NCBI RefSeq assembly: GCF_000165125.1
Contig: NZ_AEIU01000026.1
Span: forward strand, 1 to 55,002
Origin: Vibrio caribbeanicus ATCC BAA-2122
GTDB lineage: Bacteria; Pseudomonadota; Gammaproteobacteria; Enterobacterales; Vibrionaceae
DNA length: 55,002 nt
Direction: 5' to 3'
In this document: in pieces, positions 38,696 through 47,304 of the stretch
Layout: each line of letters begins with the position of its first letter
Position numbering within the stretch: the stretch's first letter is position 1
The notes under the pieces: model-generated
Database searches by the model: none
What the model was told of the DNA's origin: nothing
The model's input: the letters and a program-made list of their open reading frames with translations, nothing else
Program-made: the position numbers and the translations under genes

Positions 38696-38726
38696 GAATA
38701 GCCTTACTTTACAGGTAAGGCTATTC
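38696..38726. terminator. Hairpin downstream of the ADP-ribosyltransferase gene
   Basis: gaatagccttac pairs perfectly with gtaaggctattc around tttacag. The loop and right arm (ttacaggtaaggc) resemble the inner block of the dispersed repeat. It may terminate the toxin gene, 44 bases away. Confidence 0.55.
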
Positions 38727-38753
38727 ACTTAGATCTTTGGATCAACCTTATGC

Positions 38754-38858
38754 ATACCAAGTAACCTTAAGATGCGAAGTTCAGAGAGAACGACTCACTT
38801 TACGGGTTAGGCAATGATTGAAAGAGTTAGCTATCTAAATTGAAAATCGGTAATGACG
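38754..38858 (+). repeat. Dispersed intergenic repeat, full copy (about 105 bp)
   Basis: Runs from ataccaagtaaccttaagat, through gttcagagagaacg and gttaggcaatgattgaaag, to tctaaattgaaaatcggt and aatgacg. It is the inverted counterpart of 11338-11444. Confidence 0.75.
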
Positions 38859-38956
38859 TATTTAAAGCATGCAACTCAATCTTTGGGGAGAAGCCACAGT
38901 GCCGATTTTATCACTAAACAACTAAATATAGCCTATTTAATCACCAAATAACTTGG

Positions 38957-39046
38957 AAAAACTGAACAATTTTTATAAAAGGAAAATTTATTTTAATTTT
39001 ATAAAAATTGTTCAGTTTTTATAAAAGGAAAATTTATTTTAATTTT
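38957..39046. repeat. Nested direct and inverted repeats
   Basis: A 31-bp direct repeat (38970-39000 and 39016-39046) overlaps a perfect 20-bp inverted repeat (38957-38976 and 39001-39020, aaaaactgaacaatttttat). The inverted arms could fold into a long AT-rich hairpin. Confidence 0.9.
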
Positions 39047-39379
39047 TAAAATCACTATTTTTTAAATTTTCAATAAGAACCAAAAAATAAATTTCCATCT
39101 GTGGCAGGAAGTTTTTATCTATAAAATACGTAATTGTCATTTAGTCGAACTTTGAATAATAATGTCAATTAATTGTATTATTTTCATAAGCTTATGAAAA
39201 TAAATTCTACTTTTTTATCTGTATAATTTAAAGGGCTCGCCAAAAGTAAAGATAATAGTACGATTATTTTAGGTATAAAGACCAAGAAATTAATACCGTA
39301 AAAATAACGGTGTTTAATTATTGTTTTTATAGTTTTATGGCTTAGCAATTATAATTCTATTAGATAAACGAGGTATCCA

Positions 39380-39718
39380 ATGCATAAAAAAATTTTAGCA
39401 ACAGTTTCTTTATTAATTTCATCTGCTTGTTTTGCTGAATCCCCTTTACCTGCTGAAACCGCTAGCACAGAAGTTATGCTTCTGTCCGAGTGTGCGGGAG
39501 CGCTAGCGAGTGTTTCACAGCCAGGTTCATGGGTCGGAACCATCGACAAAGTTGGTAAAACTTACCAGCAGGAAGACTTTTCTTATATCTACAATGTTTT
39601 TAAGTTATCAGGCTGGTCAACAGAAAAAATTGGTAGCGTAGTTGTTCAAAAAGAATATATTCCTAATCCTCCAGCTGATGGCTCTGCATACAAAACCCAT
39701 TGTTTGGTTCAGCGATAA
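39380..39718 (+). CDS. Small secreted protein of unknown function
   Basis: A 112-residue precursor with a clear signal peptide (MHKKILATVSLLISSACFA, cleavage before ESPLP). The mature part has two cysteines (C38 and C109) that may form a disulphide, and contains WVGTIDKVGKTYQQEDFSYI and YNVFKLSGW. I do not recognise the family. It has its own terminator and stands alone in the toxin-rich stretch, so an exported accessory or immunity role is possible but unsupported. Confidence 0.72.
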   Translation: MHKKILATVSLLISSACFAESPLPAETASTEVMLLSECAGALASVSQPGSWVGTIDKVGKTYQQEDFSYIYNVFKLSGWSTEKIGSVVVQKEYIPNPPADGSAYKTHCLVQR

Positions 39719-39750
39719 TTAACCTATCTAGAATCTTACATTTATCGATT

Positions 39751-39779
39751 AAATGGCTCTAACATCGGGCCATTTTTTA
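39751..39779 (+). terminator. Terminator of the small secreted protein gene
   Basis: aatggc (39752-39757) pairs with gccatt (39769-39774), followed by TTTT; 33 bases past the stop. Confidence 0.75.
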
Positions 39780-40016
39780 TTGAATTCTATAGACTCAAGG
39801 CGAGTCAGCGATCCTAATCAAACCATGAAAACTCAAGACGCATGTAAACTGCGTACACAATCGTGTCTTAAATAAACTCCTCATCATGTCAACGTATGTC
39901 TCAATGCTGATTTGCTCGCCAAAAAGCGTGGAAAAACTGGCTATATTTTTTTCCAACTTGCCTAATGTGCACAGTTGACCGTTAATTATTATAATGATTG
40001 TCACGTCGGGGAAGGC

Positions 40017-41378
40017 ATGCTGGCGCTTAGTAAACAGAAATTTTTTTCAACGGGCACTTTGATTAGGGTCATCATCTGGCTATTTACTATGATGGTTGCG
40101 GCGATATTGTGTTCTGCTTACTTTTTTTTGAATGTACTAGACGATAAAGCGCAAGCATTGATTGATAAAAGGGTTGAAATCACTCTTATCAATGAGAGCC
40201 GTCATCAACAAGACATTGTAGAAGGCTTTGCCTACTCAGATGAGGCGTACCAAAAGCTATTTATTGATAATAATGATCAGTGGCACGCCCTAAATACGGG
40301 CGACTTTCTAATTAAAAATAAATTTTTTGACTTTTCTCTTGTAGTTGATAACCGTCGCCAACGTTTCTTGACTCAATCACGTGATACGATTTCACTCGAC
40401 TTGGAAGATTTGATGCAAGCAGGGATGGCTGAATTGATGACTGCTGCTTGGTCAGAAATATCTCTGACGAAAACACATTCTTCTTTTATGTTATTAAATG
40501 ATGGTGTCTATCTTGTTGCTGGTTCCCCGTTTATCAGTGAACAAACAAATAAACCAAGAATTGGTACGTTCTTGGCTATCGGTAAAAGGCTCGATAAAGA
40601 TTACTTGTTTGAGCTTGCTCATTCTTATCAGATATTTGACTTGAGCTTATCTTTAAAGCCAAATCTTCAAGCAAATAAAGTTTTGTTCTCCGATGCTGGA
40701 GAGGAGATTGCATGGTTATCATGGAATGCTGTTGTACCAACGAGGTTAGTTTTCCCTCAAGTAGCCACTGTGACGGTGCTTTGCGCTTTGATATCTATAG
40801 TTGTTACCTGGCTAATCATTTCGCGCGCGAGTCGAGATAGGGAAGCCTATGAGAAAAAGTTATACAAAGCCGCAACGAGAGATGGTTTAACTGGTGTATA
40901 CAACCATCGTCATTTCGTTGAGGCCGCCTCTCATGAATACCAAGTCAGTCGATATCTCGGGAAACCTTTGTGCCTCTTGATGATGGATATTGATCATTTC
41001 AAGACAATTAACGATACATACGGCCATCAAACTGGTGACGATGCGCTGAAACACTTTGTTCTGTTATGTTCACACAAATTACGTAATAGTGACTTGCTAG
41101 GAAGAATAGGAGGCGAAGAGTTTGCATTACTGATGCCTGATACATCGCCTCTAACGGCGATAGAATTTGCAGAGTCTATCCGTGAACTGATTAAGACCTC
41201 ACCCTTAGAAACGAAAAAGGCGAAGATCACATTCACTGTTAGCATTGGTGTTTCGGCAATGTTAATCGATAACGATTTTGAATGTATGCTTGAACAAGCC
41301 GACCTGGCAATGTATCGAGCAAAGCGTCTTGGCCGGGATCAAGTTCAGATTTGTGAAAAAACCATTGGGCTTGAATAG
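40017..41378 (+). CDS. Diguanylate cyclase with CHASE4-like sensor
   Basis: A 453-residue membrane protein from the ATG at 40017 (GGGGA upstream); an in-frame start at 39975 is weaker. TM1 at about 14-38, a periplasmic CHASE4-like domain (about 45-240, with GFAYSDEAYQKLF and the following WHALNTGDFL), TM2 at about 243-265, then a GGEEF domain. The active site GRIGGEEF is intact and an RxxD inhibitory site (RNSD) lies five residues before it, so it should make cyclic di-GMP and be feedback-inhibited. MDIDHFKTINDTYGH is the metal-binding motif. It may set motile versus sessile lifestyle in response to a periplasmic cue. Confidence 0.92.
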   Translation: MLALSKQKFFSTGTLIRVIIWLFTMMVAAILCSAYFFLNVLDDKAQALIDKRVEITLINESRHQQDIVEGFAYSDEAYQKLFIDNNDQWHALNTGDFLIKNKFFDFSLVVDNRRQRFLTQSRDTISLDLEDLMQAGMAELMTAAWSEISLTKTHSSFMLLNDGVYLVAGSPFISEQTNKPRIGTFLAIGKRLDKDYLFELAHSYQIFDLSLSLKPNLQANKVLFSDAGEEIAWLSWNAVVPTRLVFPQVATVTVLCALISIVVTWLIISRASRDREAYEKKLYKAATRDGLTGVYNHRHFVEAASHEYQVSRYLGKPLCLLMMDIDHFKTINDTYGHQTGDDALKHFVLLCSHKLRNSDLLGRIGGEEFALLMPDTSPLTAIEFAESIRELIKTSPLETKKAKITFTVSIGVSAMLIDNDFECMLEQADLAMYRAKRLGRDQVQICEKTIGLE

Positions 41379-41441
41379 AACCTTTATTTGAAGCGGACTC
41401 TGCTCACACTATTTGGCGATAGAATCAACTTTGCAGCAGAT

Positions 41442-41496
41442 ATACCGAAGTGACTTCAAAATGCTGTGAACCTAGCATCTTGAGGTTACTTGGGTA
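41442..41496. repeat. Dispersed repeat in palindromic form
   Basis: ataccgaagtgacttcaaaa-tgct at the left folds on agcatcttgaggttacttgg-gta at the right. This compact 55-bp copy is a hairpin of two repeat ends facing each other, just after the cyclase gene. Confidence 0.7.
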
Positions 41497-41617
41497 AAAA
41501 CAATGATTAGGTCGCTGTCACTATCTTTATCAACGCCAGTACTTCAAAGTGATTTGTATTCAGAGCACCCCGTCCAATTTGATTGTCTGTCGAAACTCCT
41601 TTAAAAGAGTCGGGCAA

Positions 41618-42184
41618 CTAATCTCTAAGCCATCGATGATTCTCGGATCCTTCGAATGAGTTAAAAAATCCAGAGTGCCTTTGTTTAAATTGATCACTCC
41701 TGAGATCTGATAGAGGCCAGTGTTTAAAGCTCTCTTTGATGTACTTACCGTTAATTTTTATACTCAAAGTTTTCAGTGTCGGAATGACTTTTCGTGCGAT
41801 AGTACTTTGCAGTGACTTTTCACAGTTTACACTAGAATTATCGATTTTTTTATCATTTATGAGTATTTCTAGCTTTTTCGGAGCACCGATTTTACAAGGT
41901 TTTCCGTAGACAATGTCTAGTTCAAATTGATTATCGATCGTTGTACTTACATAAATTGCAAGTGAGTCTTCTAGGTAAACTCGTCTTTGCAAAAGCTGCT
42001 TTGTATCAGGAGTTCGTGTTGCTTGAATTCCATTTGAAAAAGGCTCGAAGTAGTACCAGTCCCAACGCCAATCTAGCTCCCGTGAATCGAATTGAAGCTG
42101 AGGCACAGTGTTCCAGAGAATAACACCAAGCGTAGAAAAAATAGCGATTGTGAGCATTAGAGATACTTTAACTAGAAAACGCAT
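41618..42184 (-). CDS. Membrane-anchored protein of unknown function
   Basis: A 188-residue protein with one N-terminal hydrophobic helix (about 5-25, VSLMLTIAIFSTLGVILW) that is either a signal or an anchor. The rest is predicted periplasmic, aromatic-rich at first (WRWDWYYFEPF) and with two cysteines (C97 and C119). No family recognised. It is transcribed alone, downstream of the haemolysin-like gene on the same strand but 500 bases away. Confidence 0.65.
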   Translation of the reverse strand: MRFLVKVSLMLTIAIFSTLGVILWNTVPQLQFDSRELDWRWDWYYFEPFSNGIQATRTPDTKQLLQRRVYLEDSLAIYVSTTIDNQFELDIVYGKPCKIGAPKKLEILINDKKIDNSSVNCEKSLQSTIARKVIPTLKTLSIKINGKYIKESFKHWPLSDLRSDQFKQRHSGFFNSFEGSENHRWLRD

Positions 42185-42693
42185 TCAGATCTTATACCTT
42201 AATTAATCCGAGATATTTATTATATTTATTACAGTGTTTAATTGTTATATTTATCTATTAGTCATTATATATCCCCATTTTTAATGATAATTAAGTCATT
42301 TTAATTCAAAGGAGAATCGATAATATCTAAAGCGCGCTAGGATACTCTATTTTTTTTGAGTGGTAAAATTTAAGATGACAAGAAAGGGACAAATTTTTAT
42401 CCATTTTTTTTGCATTTAATGGGGAGGTATAGAGGTTCGAACATTTAGTTGTTAAAAATGGCAATATTAAAAATTTCATAAATTTCAATGACATGTTGTT
42501 ATTTTTGATAAGAGGAAGACGTCTGTTTATTTTAAGTTCTCTATGTATTATGAATATAATACTCAAGTCTCGATATTGAGACTTGAGTGGCAAAAATAAT
42601 AACCAGATCTTTTATTTGTTAGGCTGTTTTTTAATTATCTTTTTCTCTCAAAGTTAATAGGGTAAATTTGATAGGATTGTAAGTTAATTAATT
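42185..42693. other. Intergenic region between two minus-strand genes
   Basis: 509 AT-rich bases. It holds the hairpin at 42561-42588. An 88-codon frame at 42327-42593 has low-complexity content and no ribosome site and is not called. Confidence 0.5.
42561..42588 (-). terminator. Hairpin downstream of the 596-residue toxin gene
   Basis: actcaagtctc pairs perfectly with gagacttgagt around gatatt. It lies 106 bases after the stop at 42694. No strong T-run follows on the minus strand, only attatatt. Confidence 0.6.
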
Positions 42694-44484
42694 CTAGGGT
42701 TTAACAAGACTAAAGTCAGTAAGTCGGCTTGTGAAAAGCGTATTCTGTGTGGCATTTTGTGTACCTGATATAGTTGAAATCTCTGGTTGGTAGGATGATG
42801 CTTGAAGTGCATTAATGCTTCCATCACTATTTACGGTAAATAGCATATCGTTTGCGATTCCATAAGGATCGTTCCAGTGCCAAATTTGCGTATTTGGCGC
42901 ATAATCATCTTGGCAGTTTAAACTTAATGACAAGTTTCCATTTGCGCTGTCAAGGCATCGAGTTAAATCAACGACACTTCTATAACGTCTTTCATTGTCG
43001 TAAACAAAAGATTGAGATAGCGACCCATCGATACAAGGGGTAAAAGTCAATTGTGCACCATCATCAACGGTTAAGCAGTACGCTTTTTCCTGGCTTAAAA
43101 AAGTTGATTTGATATTGACAGAATCAGCACCTAAAAACCATGGACTGTCCCAATTTACATCGAGAGTAAAGGAGTCGATGTAGGTCAGGTTTTCGTAGTC
43201 TTGCTCAGTTTTCCAAGTAGGGAAGAATACACTGGTATGCTTTAACTGATTTCCTGCGGCGAAGCGATTTCCGTAAATCCAGCGATCGTGCCCAAATAGA
43301 GCTAGAGCGTTTATTTGAGTTTTAACTGCAATTTCTGTCGTTCCAGTAACATTGTGTTTTGCTGCAATCTGTGCGTTGAAATCAGGACGTAAACCTCGTA
43401 TCGCCAACGAGTTATTCTCTCTTAACTTATTGAAGTCCCAAGGATCCATTTTTTCGTGTACTTCAACATAGTCCCAGCACCATCCGTCAGCACTACCTAA
43501 GTTACAAAAGCCACTTTTGCGATCCAGATGAGAGCCATATTGGCTATTGCGGTATTCGATTTTATAACCATCATCATTTACTTGGGTGGCTAGCTCAAAC
43601 TGCTTTTTGTTGGTAATACTATATCTGGTTGAGAGCGTGTATTCCGCTGAATTTATTGGTAGCTTAGGCACAACGGACAGTCCAAGTTTAATCGTCTTGC
43701 TTGTGTTTTTTTCAATTTTAGACTCTAGTTGATCCTGCATCTTGGGAGAGAAATCATTTAGATATACCTCTCCGGACTGCAGTTTCTCTTTGTCTTTCAC
43801 TTGTAAAGATATGGAGGCGGAGTCAATATATTCTCTATAAACATAATTGGTTTTACTTCCTTTGGACCATCTATAAAAAATGTCTGAATTGTATTTATCT
43901 AGCCCAATATCCACTCCAGGGCCTTCAGATAATGATATTTCGACGTACTTATCTTTATCTCCAGATCGTGCATAAAAAGGTGAGGCACTAAAATAGCGTA
44001 CTCTATACTTGAGCGTCACAGATCCTTCACCGTTTCGTTCAATATTGAAACGCCGATGAATAACAAACTCCATCACCTTGTTCTCGGGTGACATTGATCT
44101 CTGCATTCTTTTGCTATGAGAAAGATCTGCAACAAAGTTGTTGATAACGTAATCCTTATCAAAGGAATCAAGTAAATAAATATCCCTTGGCTGTCTGTTC
44201 CTTAGATTAGTAATCAGAAATTTATTACTAGGTATCTCCAGACCAAAGATTTGAGTTTTTTCTTCCTTAGCCCAATTTTGGTCGATATCTACAAGTAGAT
44301 ATCGACACTGCCAAGGAATATCTTTCGGTGTCTCCTTTATGTGACATTCTGGTTGATAATGAGGAGTTTGTGATCGGATGAGATCAGATAAAGCGACAAG
44401 ATCGCTATTCGTTGATGCAAAAGCCAAAGAGGAAAAATAGATTGGGCTGGCTAGGGTTATTATTGCCTTAAATGATGATTTCAT
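42694..44484 (-). CDS. Leukocidin/haemolysin-fold pore-forming toxin with ricin-type lectin domain
   Basis: A 596-residue secreted protein. Signal peptide about 1-23 (ending AFA). Residues 24-130 are an N-terminal region that may be a propeptide. Residues 130-455 look like the cytolysin domain of the Vibrio cholerae cytolysin family: YVEISLSEGPGVDIGLDKY, the pre-stem and LRPDFNAQIAAKHNVTGTTEIAV, which matches the G-F-x-P-x-F...TGTTxFxV strand of that family, and FTLDVNWDSPWF. Residues 464-570 are a beta-trefoil lectin domain (AYCLTVDDGAQLTF, SQSFVYDNERRYRS, QIWHW). It is longer than VvhA and shorter than V. cholerae HlyA, without a final beta-prism. It is divergent from a VvhBA-like pair. Confidence 0.75.
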   Translation of the reverse strand: MKSSFKAIITLASPIYFSSLAFASTNSDLVALSDLIRSQTPHYQPECHIKETPKDIPWQCRYLLVDIDQNWAKEEKTQIFGLEIPSNKFLITNLRNRQPRDIYLLDSFDKDYVINNFVADLSHSKRMQRSMSPENKVMEFVIHRRFNIERNGEGSVTLKYRVRYFSASPFYARSGDKDKYVEISLSEGPGVDIGLDKYNSDIFYRWSKGSKTNYVYREYIDSASISLQVKDKEKLQSGEVYLNDFSPKMQDQLESKIEKNTSKTIKLGLSVVPKLPINSAEYTLSTRYSITNKKQFELATQVNDDGYKIEYRNSQYGSHLDRKSGFCNLGSADGWCWDYVEVHEKMDPWDFNKLRENNSLAIRGLRPDFNAQIAAKHNVTGTTEIAVKTQINALALFGHDRWIYGNRFAAGNQLKHTSVFFPTWKTEQDYENLTYIDSFTLDVNWDSPWFLGADSVNIKSTFLSQEKAYCLTVDDGAQLTFTPCIDGSLSQSFVYDNERRYRSVVDLTRCLDSANGNLSLSLNCQDDYAPNTQIWHWNDPYGIANDMLFTVNSDGSINALQASSYQPEISTISGTQNATQNTLFTSRLTDFSLVKP

Positions 44485-45067
44485 ATCTTAACTATCCTAG
44501 TTGTTTGAAACCGAGCTTTTTACAATTTAAAGCCTCCTAGAAAGCACAAATTATAATAAATCAATGTCTTTCTAAAAAAGTCTACCCCTTTTATAATCTA
44601 ATTAATAAAACATTTTAAGAATTAGTTGTTAAGACTGTGTTACTTATCAAATAAAGTGGTAATGGATAGTTTACCTAGTATCATGTTAATATTTGATAAA
44701 AATTATCCATCAATAAATTAATGGAATTCAGTCTATTTTGTGACATAGGCTTTAATTTTCAGGTTAATTAGATTTATTTCTATTATTTCATAAATAAAGT
44801 TATTTTATTTGTTAATACATTTTAAAAATATTAAATTCATAGTTTTGCTCTATTTTTATTATTCCAATAATTTTTTTTACTTATATTGACAATTGTGTTT
44901 TCTATCATTTTTTTATATTTAATAATATTTCCTCGAACTCTATGTTGACTTTATTAATTGCTATTTATGCAATCTTGGTTTGAATGGCTTTTTTTGTTGT
45001 GGTAGTAATAATTTAGATGTTTTGGAGCCTTCTTTAATTTTTATTGCCAAAAAAGAATTTATTATTT
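44485..45067. other. Divergent promoter region of two haemolysin loci
   Basis: About 580 bases, among the most AT-rich in the window. It separates the 596-residue toxin gene (minus) and the vvhB-like gene (plus) and must hold both promoters. The high AT content suits H-NS silencing, which is an inference. No Fur box or clear dyad was recognised. Confidence 0.5.
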
Positions 45068-45565
45068 ATGCAAATAAAGTGTTTTTTTATATTTTCAGTT
45101 TTATTTTTTTCTTGTTATTTGAGCGCCAAAATTAGCGTTTCTGGCAACGAAACAGATATTTCCGATTTCTTATCAAATTATATCAATGAAGGTGTTGAAT
45201 ATTCCAAATATCGTTTTAATAGAAATGGTATCTATTATATTGATGTTTCTACCGCATCCACCGAGGAAATAGAATATGTAAAGTCTCAGATAGTTGATGG
45301 AAAACTTGTTATTATCGATCTGAGAAATATCTTATCTGAAGATACAAGAGTTATGCATAGTCAATTCTTGACAGGACTGGGTGTTTCTTCACCTATCATT
45401 GTTTCTGGGATATACCGTGGTGAGTTTGTTGTCAATATGATTTCCAGTGAGGTAACAGATCAAAATAATCAATCGATAGATATTCCAGAAGCGGAAAATT
45501 ATTCGCTAGAGCAATCCTTAAAACACGTACTTAAGCGTTTTGATTTAATGGGAGAAGTAAAGTGA
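45068..45565 (+). CDS. vvhB: VvhB-like haemolysin chaperone/accessory protein
   Basis: A 165-residue precursor from the ATG at 45068, which begins the signal peptide directly (MQIKCFFIFSVLFFSCYLSA); an in-frame TTG at 45044 is less likely. The mature part, KLVIIDLRNILSEDTRVMHS-QF and SPIIVSGIYRGEFV, resembles the pro-domain of V. cholerae cytolysin (the region with VLVDFSQISDAEGQ and FIVITEHKGEL). In Vibrio vulnificus the small vvhB product precedes vvhA and helps folding of the haemolysin. The TGA overlaps the GTG of the next gene, so the two are translationally coupled. Confidence 0.82.
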   Translation: MQIKCFFIFSVLFFSCYLSAKISVSGNETDISDFLSNYINEGVEYSKYRFNRNGIYYIDVSTASTEEIEYVKSQIVDGKLVIIDLRNILSEDTRVMHSQFLTGLGVSSPIIVSGIYRGEFVVNMISSEVTDQNNQSIDIPEAENYSLEQSLKHVLKRFDLMGEVK

Positions 45566-46971
45566 TAAAGTTTTTCCCTTCGATATTAATTTTATTCTTA
45601 TCTAGTATAAAAATGGCCGTTGCTACAGAATATGTCCCTGTCATTGAAAAAGCGATTTATATTACAAAATCAGGCATTAGGTGTAATCTATACGATAGTC
45701 ATGAGTTTGCCAGCTTCAGAGACTGGTGTCATGCCAGTGGCTCGATTGATGTAAGAGTGAACGTTGCCCAGATGCGTTCTGTAAAATCTTTCACATCATA
45801 TGGAGTTACCCCAGACGCAAAATTTGTACGTTTTACTGTAGAAGCAGGGCAAGAAGGCAGCGGTATTCACTTAGTTGATGATATGGTTCAGGGACACAGC
45901 TGGTTTCAAAGTTGGGCAAACCGTAGGACCTATATGGGGCCTTTTGTAAATAACTATGATCTATGGGTCAATCCTGTATCTGGTTATATGCCGAATAAGG
46001 TTGGAGATTCGCCTAAAAATGAAAATAAAAAGTACCAACACCGAGATACGATTGGTTATTCGATAGGAATTAATGGCTCTCTTGGCGCTGAAGTCGGCAA
46101 AGATGGTCCAAAGTTAAAAGCAGATGTCTCCGCCTCGTTCAGTTATAAGAATGAAAAGACTTTAGTCTTTGATACTCACGACTATCGGGTTAATAACCGT
46201 TCGAGCTCAGGTAAATTTGAAGTTTCATTCGAACGAGAGTTTAGCGACTGTGAGAGTATGCGACGAAGAGAGTTAGCTTGCTACTTTACAACGCCTTTGT
46301 GGGGGAGTGGCTGGGTATTTGATAGGAAAAAATTTAATCCGATCTCATACGCTAATTTTAAGCCAAATTTTGATGTGCTCTATGAAGCACCAGTTGATGA
46401 GCTCGGAACTACTGAGTTCGATATCGGTGTCAGGATGACATACAAAATGCTTTATGGTTTAGTTGTCCCATCATCTTTGTACTCTGTTTATGGACCCAGC
46501 GACTTTTCATGGGGTTATGCCGTGGCGTCACATCGTTTTAGGGTAGACTGGAGTCATCCGTTATTTGAGCCTGAAGCGCACGTGTCGATCCAATCTCTGG
46601 ATCATAATAACTTGTGTTTAGGGACCTTCGAGAATGATAGTACAGCCGGATTTAAAGTTAGGGGAGCTAAATGCCGTGGAGGCTGGGATCAAACTTGGGG
46701 GTTAGACAATCAGGAGAGGTACCGTAGTCGTTCAGCCCCCGACCGTTGTTTAACCGTTCTAGCGAATAAAAAACTTGCAGTAAGGCCATGCAAAATGAAT
46801 TTATCTCAGAAATGGTATTGGGAAGGGGAGCGTCTCTTCAGCCGTTATGTTGATGACACAGGTTCGAGATATGTTCTAACAATAGTTAAAGATCGCAGGT
46901 TAGGTGTTGCTCTAGAGTCAAATACAAAAGGTGAAAGATGGAAGCCTTCATTACAACAAATTGATCTTTAG
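45562..46971 (+). CDS. vvhA: VvhA-like pore-forming haemolysin with lectin domain
   Basis: A 469-residue precursor (V. vulnificus VvhA is 471) with a signal peptide to about residue 21. Starts with GTG in a GTGA overlap. The cytolysin domain (about 25-335) shares PDAKFVRFTVEAGQEG-SGIHL, PKLKADVSASFSYKNE with THDYRV, and PISYANFKPNFDVLYEAP with GTTEF, matching the pore-forming core and stem of V. cholerae cytolysin. Residues 336-469 are a ricin-type beta-trefoil (DQTWGLDNQERYRSRS, RCLTVLANKK, LSQKWYW). It should be secreted, bind glycoconjugates and form a heptameric beta-barrel pore in host membranes. Confidence 0.9.
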   Translation: MIKFFPSILILFLSSIKMAVATEYVPVIEKAIYITKSGIRCNLYDSHEFASFRDWCHASGSIDVRVNVAQMRSVKSFTSYGVTPDAKFVRFTVEAGQEGSGIHLVDDMVQGHSWFQSWANRRTYMGPFVNNYDLWVNPVSGYMPNKVGDSPKNENKKYQHRDTIGYSIGINGSLGAEVGKDGPKLKADVSASFSYKNEKTLVFDTHDYRVNNRSSSGKFEVSFEREFSDCESMRRRELACYFTTPLWGSGWVFDRKKFNPISYANFKPNFDVLYEAPVDELGTTEFDIGVRMTYKMLYGLVVPSSLYSVYGPSDFSWGYAVASHRFRVDWSHPLFEPEAHVSIQSLDHNNLCLGTFENDSTAGFKVRGAKCRGGWDQTWGLDNQERYRSRSAPDRCLTVLANKKLAVRPCKMNLSQKWYWEGERLFSRYVDDTGSRYVLTIVKDRRLGVALESNTKGERWKPSLQQIDL

Positions 46972-47304
46972 TTGATAGTAACACCATAAGATTTTTATTT
47001 GTTTCATACCCAAGTAACTTCAGTTAGTGCAAATTCTGAGAGCATTTAATTGTGGTAAATTAGTCGTCAAGCAATTTGCAAAGGACGCTATTTTTCTGTG
47101 TCATTTTTTGTTTTCACACCTATGAAAACGCTTAATTGTTATCTTTGAAATTACTTGGGTATTAGCTTGAGCCCTATAGTCCGAGGAGAAAAACCGCGGT
47201 ATTTGTTTATTTGGAATATCGTTAATATGTTGAAAATCAACAAAGAGTATAGCAGTATGAAATGCTAATAGCTTAATTAGTTTTAATATGGAAATTAGTA
47301 CGTT
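46972..47304. other. Intergenic region with an inverted-repeat-bounded element
   Basis: 333 bases between vvhA and the isochorismatase gene. Its main content is the 157-bp element at 47006-47162. Confidence 0.6.
47006..47162. repeat. 157-bp element with terminal inverted repeats of the dispersed repeat family
   Basis: Left end atacccaagtaacttca (47006-47022) and right end tgaaattacttgggtat (47146-47162) are inverted with 16 of 17 matches. The interior differs from other copies. It has the look of a miniature inverted-repeat element, but no target duplication was found. Confidence 0.6.

Larger units (their letters stand above)
38653..39379. other. Repeat-rich intergenic region
   Basis: 727 bases without a gene, holding a perfect 12-bp hairpin (38696-38726), a full dispersed repeat (38754-38858) and a nested direct/inverted repeat (38957-39046). 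The remainder is AT-rich and featureless apart from a small accgt/acggt stem near 39297-39312. Confidence 0.6.

Noticed and set aside
39795-40004. 69-codon minus-strand frame before the diguanylate cyclase
   Set aside because: Overlaps the cyclase promoter, has no ribosome site and no recognised domain.
42327-42593. 88-codon minus-strand frame
   Set aside because: Spans the terminator hairpin, composition is that of AT-rich non-coding DNA and no ribosome site is visible.
47006-47162. Integron attC (VCR-type) site
   Set aside because: No integrase, no cassette array and no attC core sites (GTTRRRY) at the ends; better explained by the dispersed repeat family.
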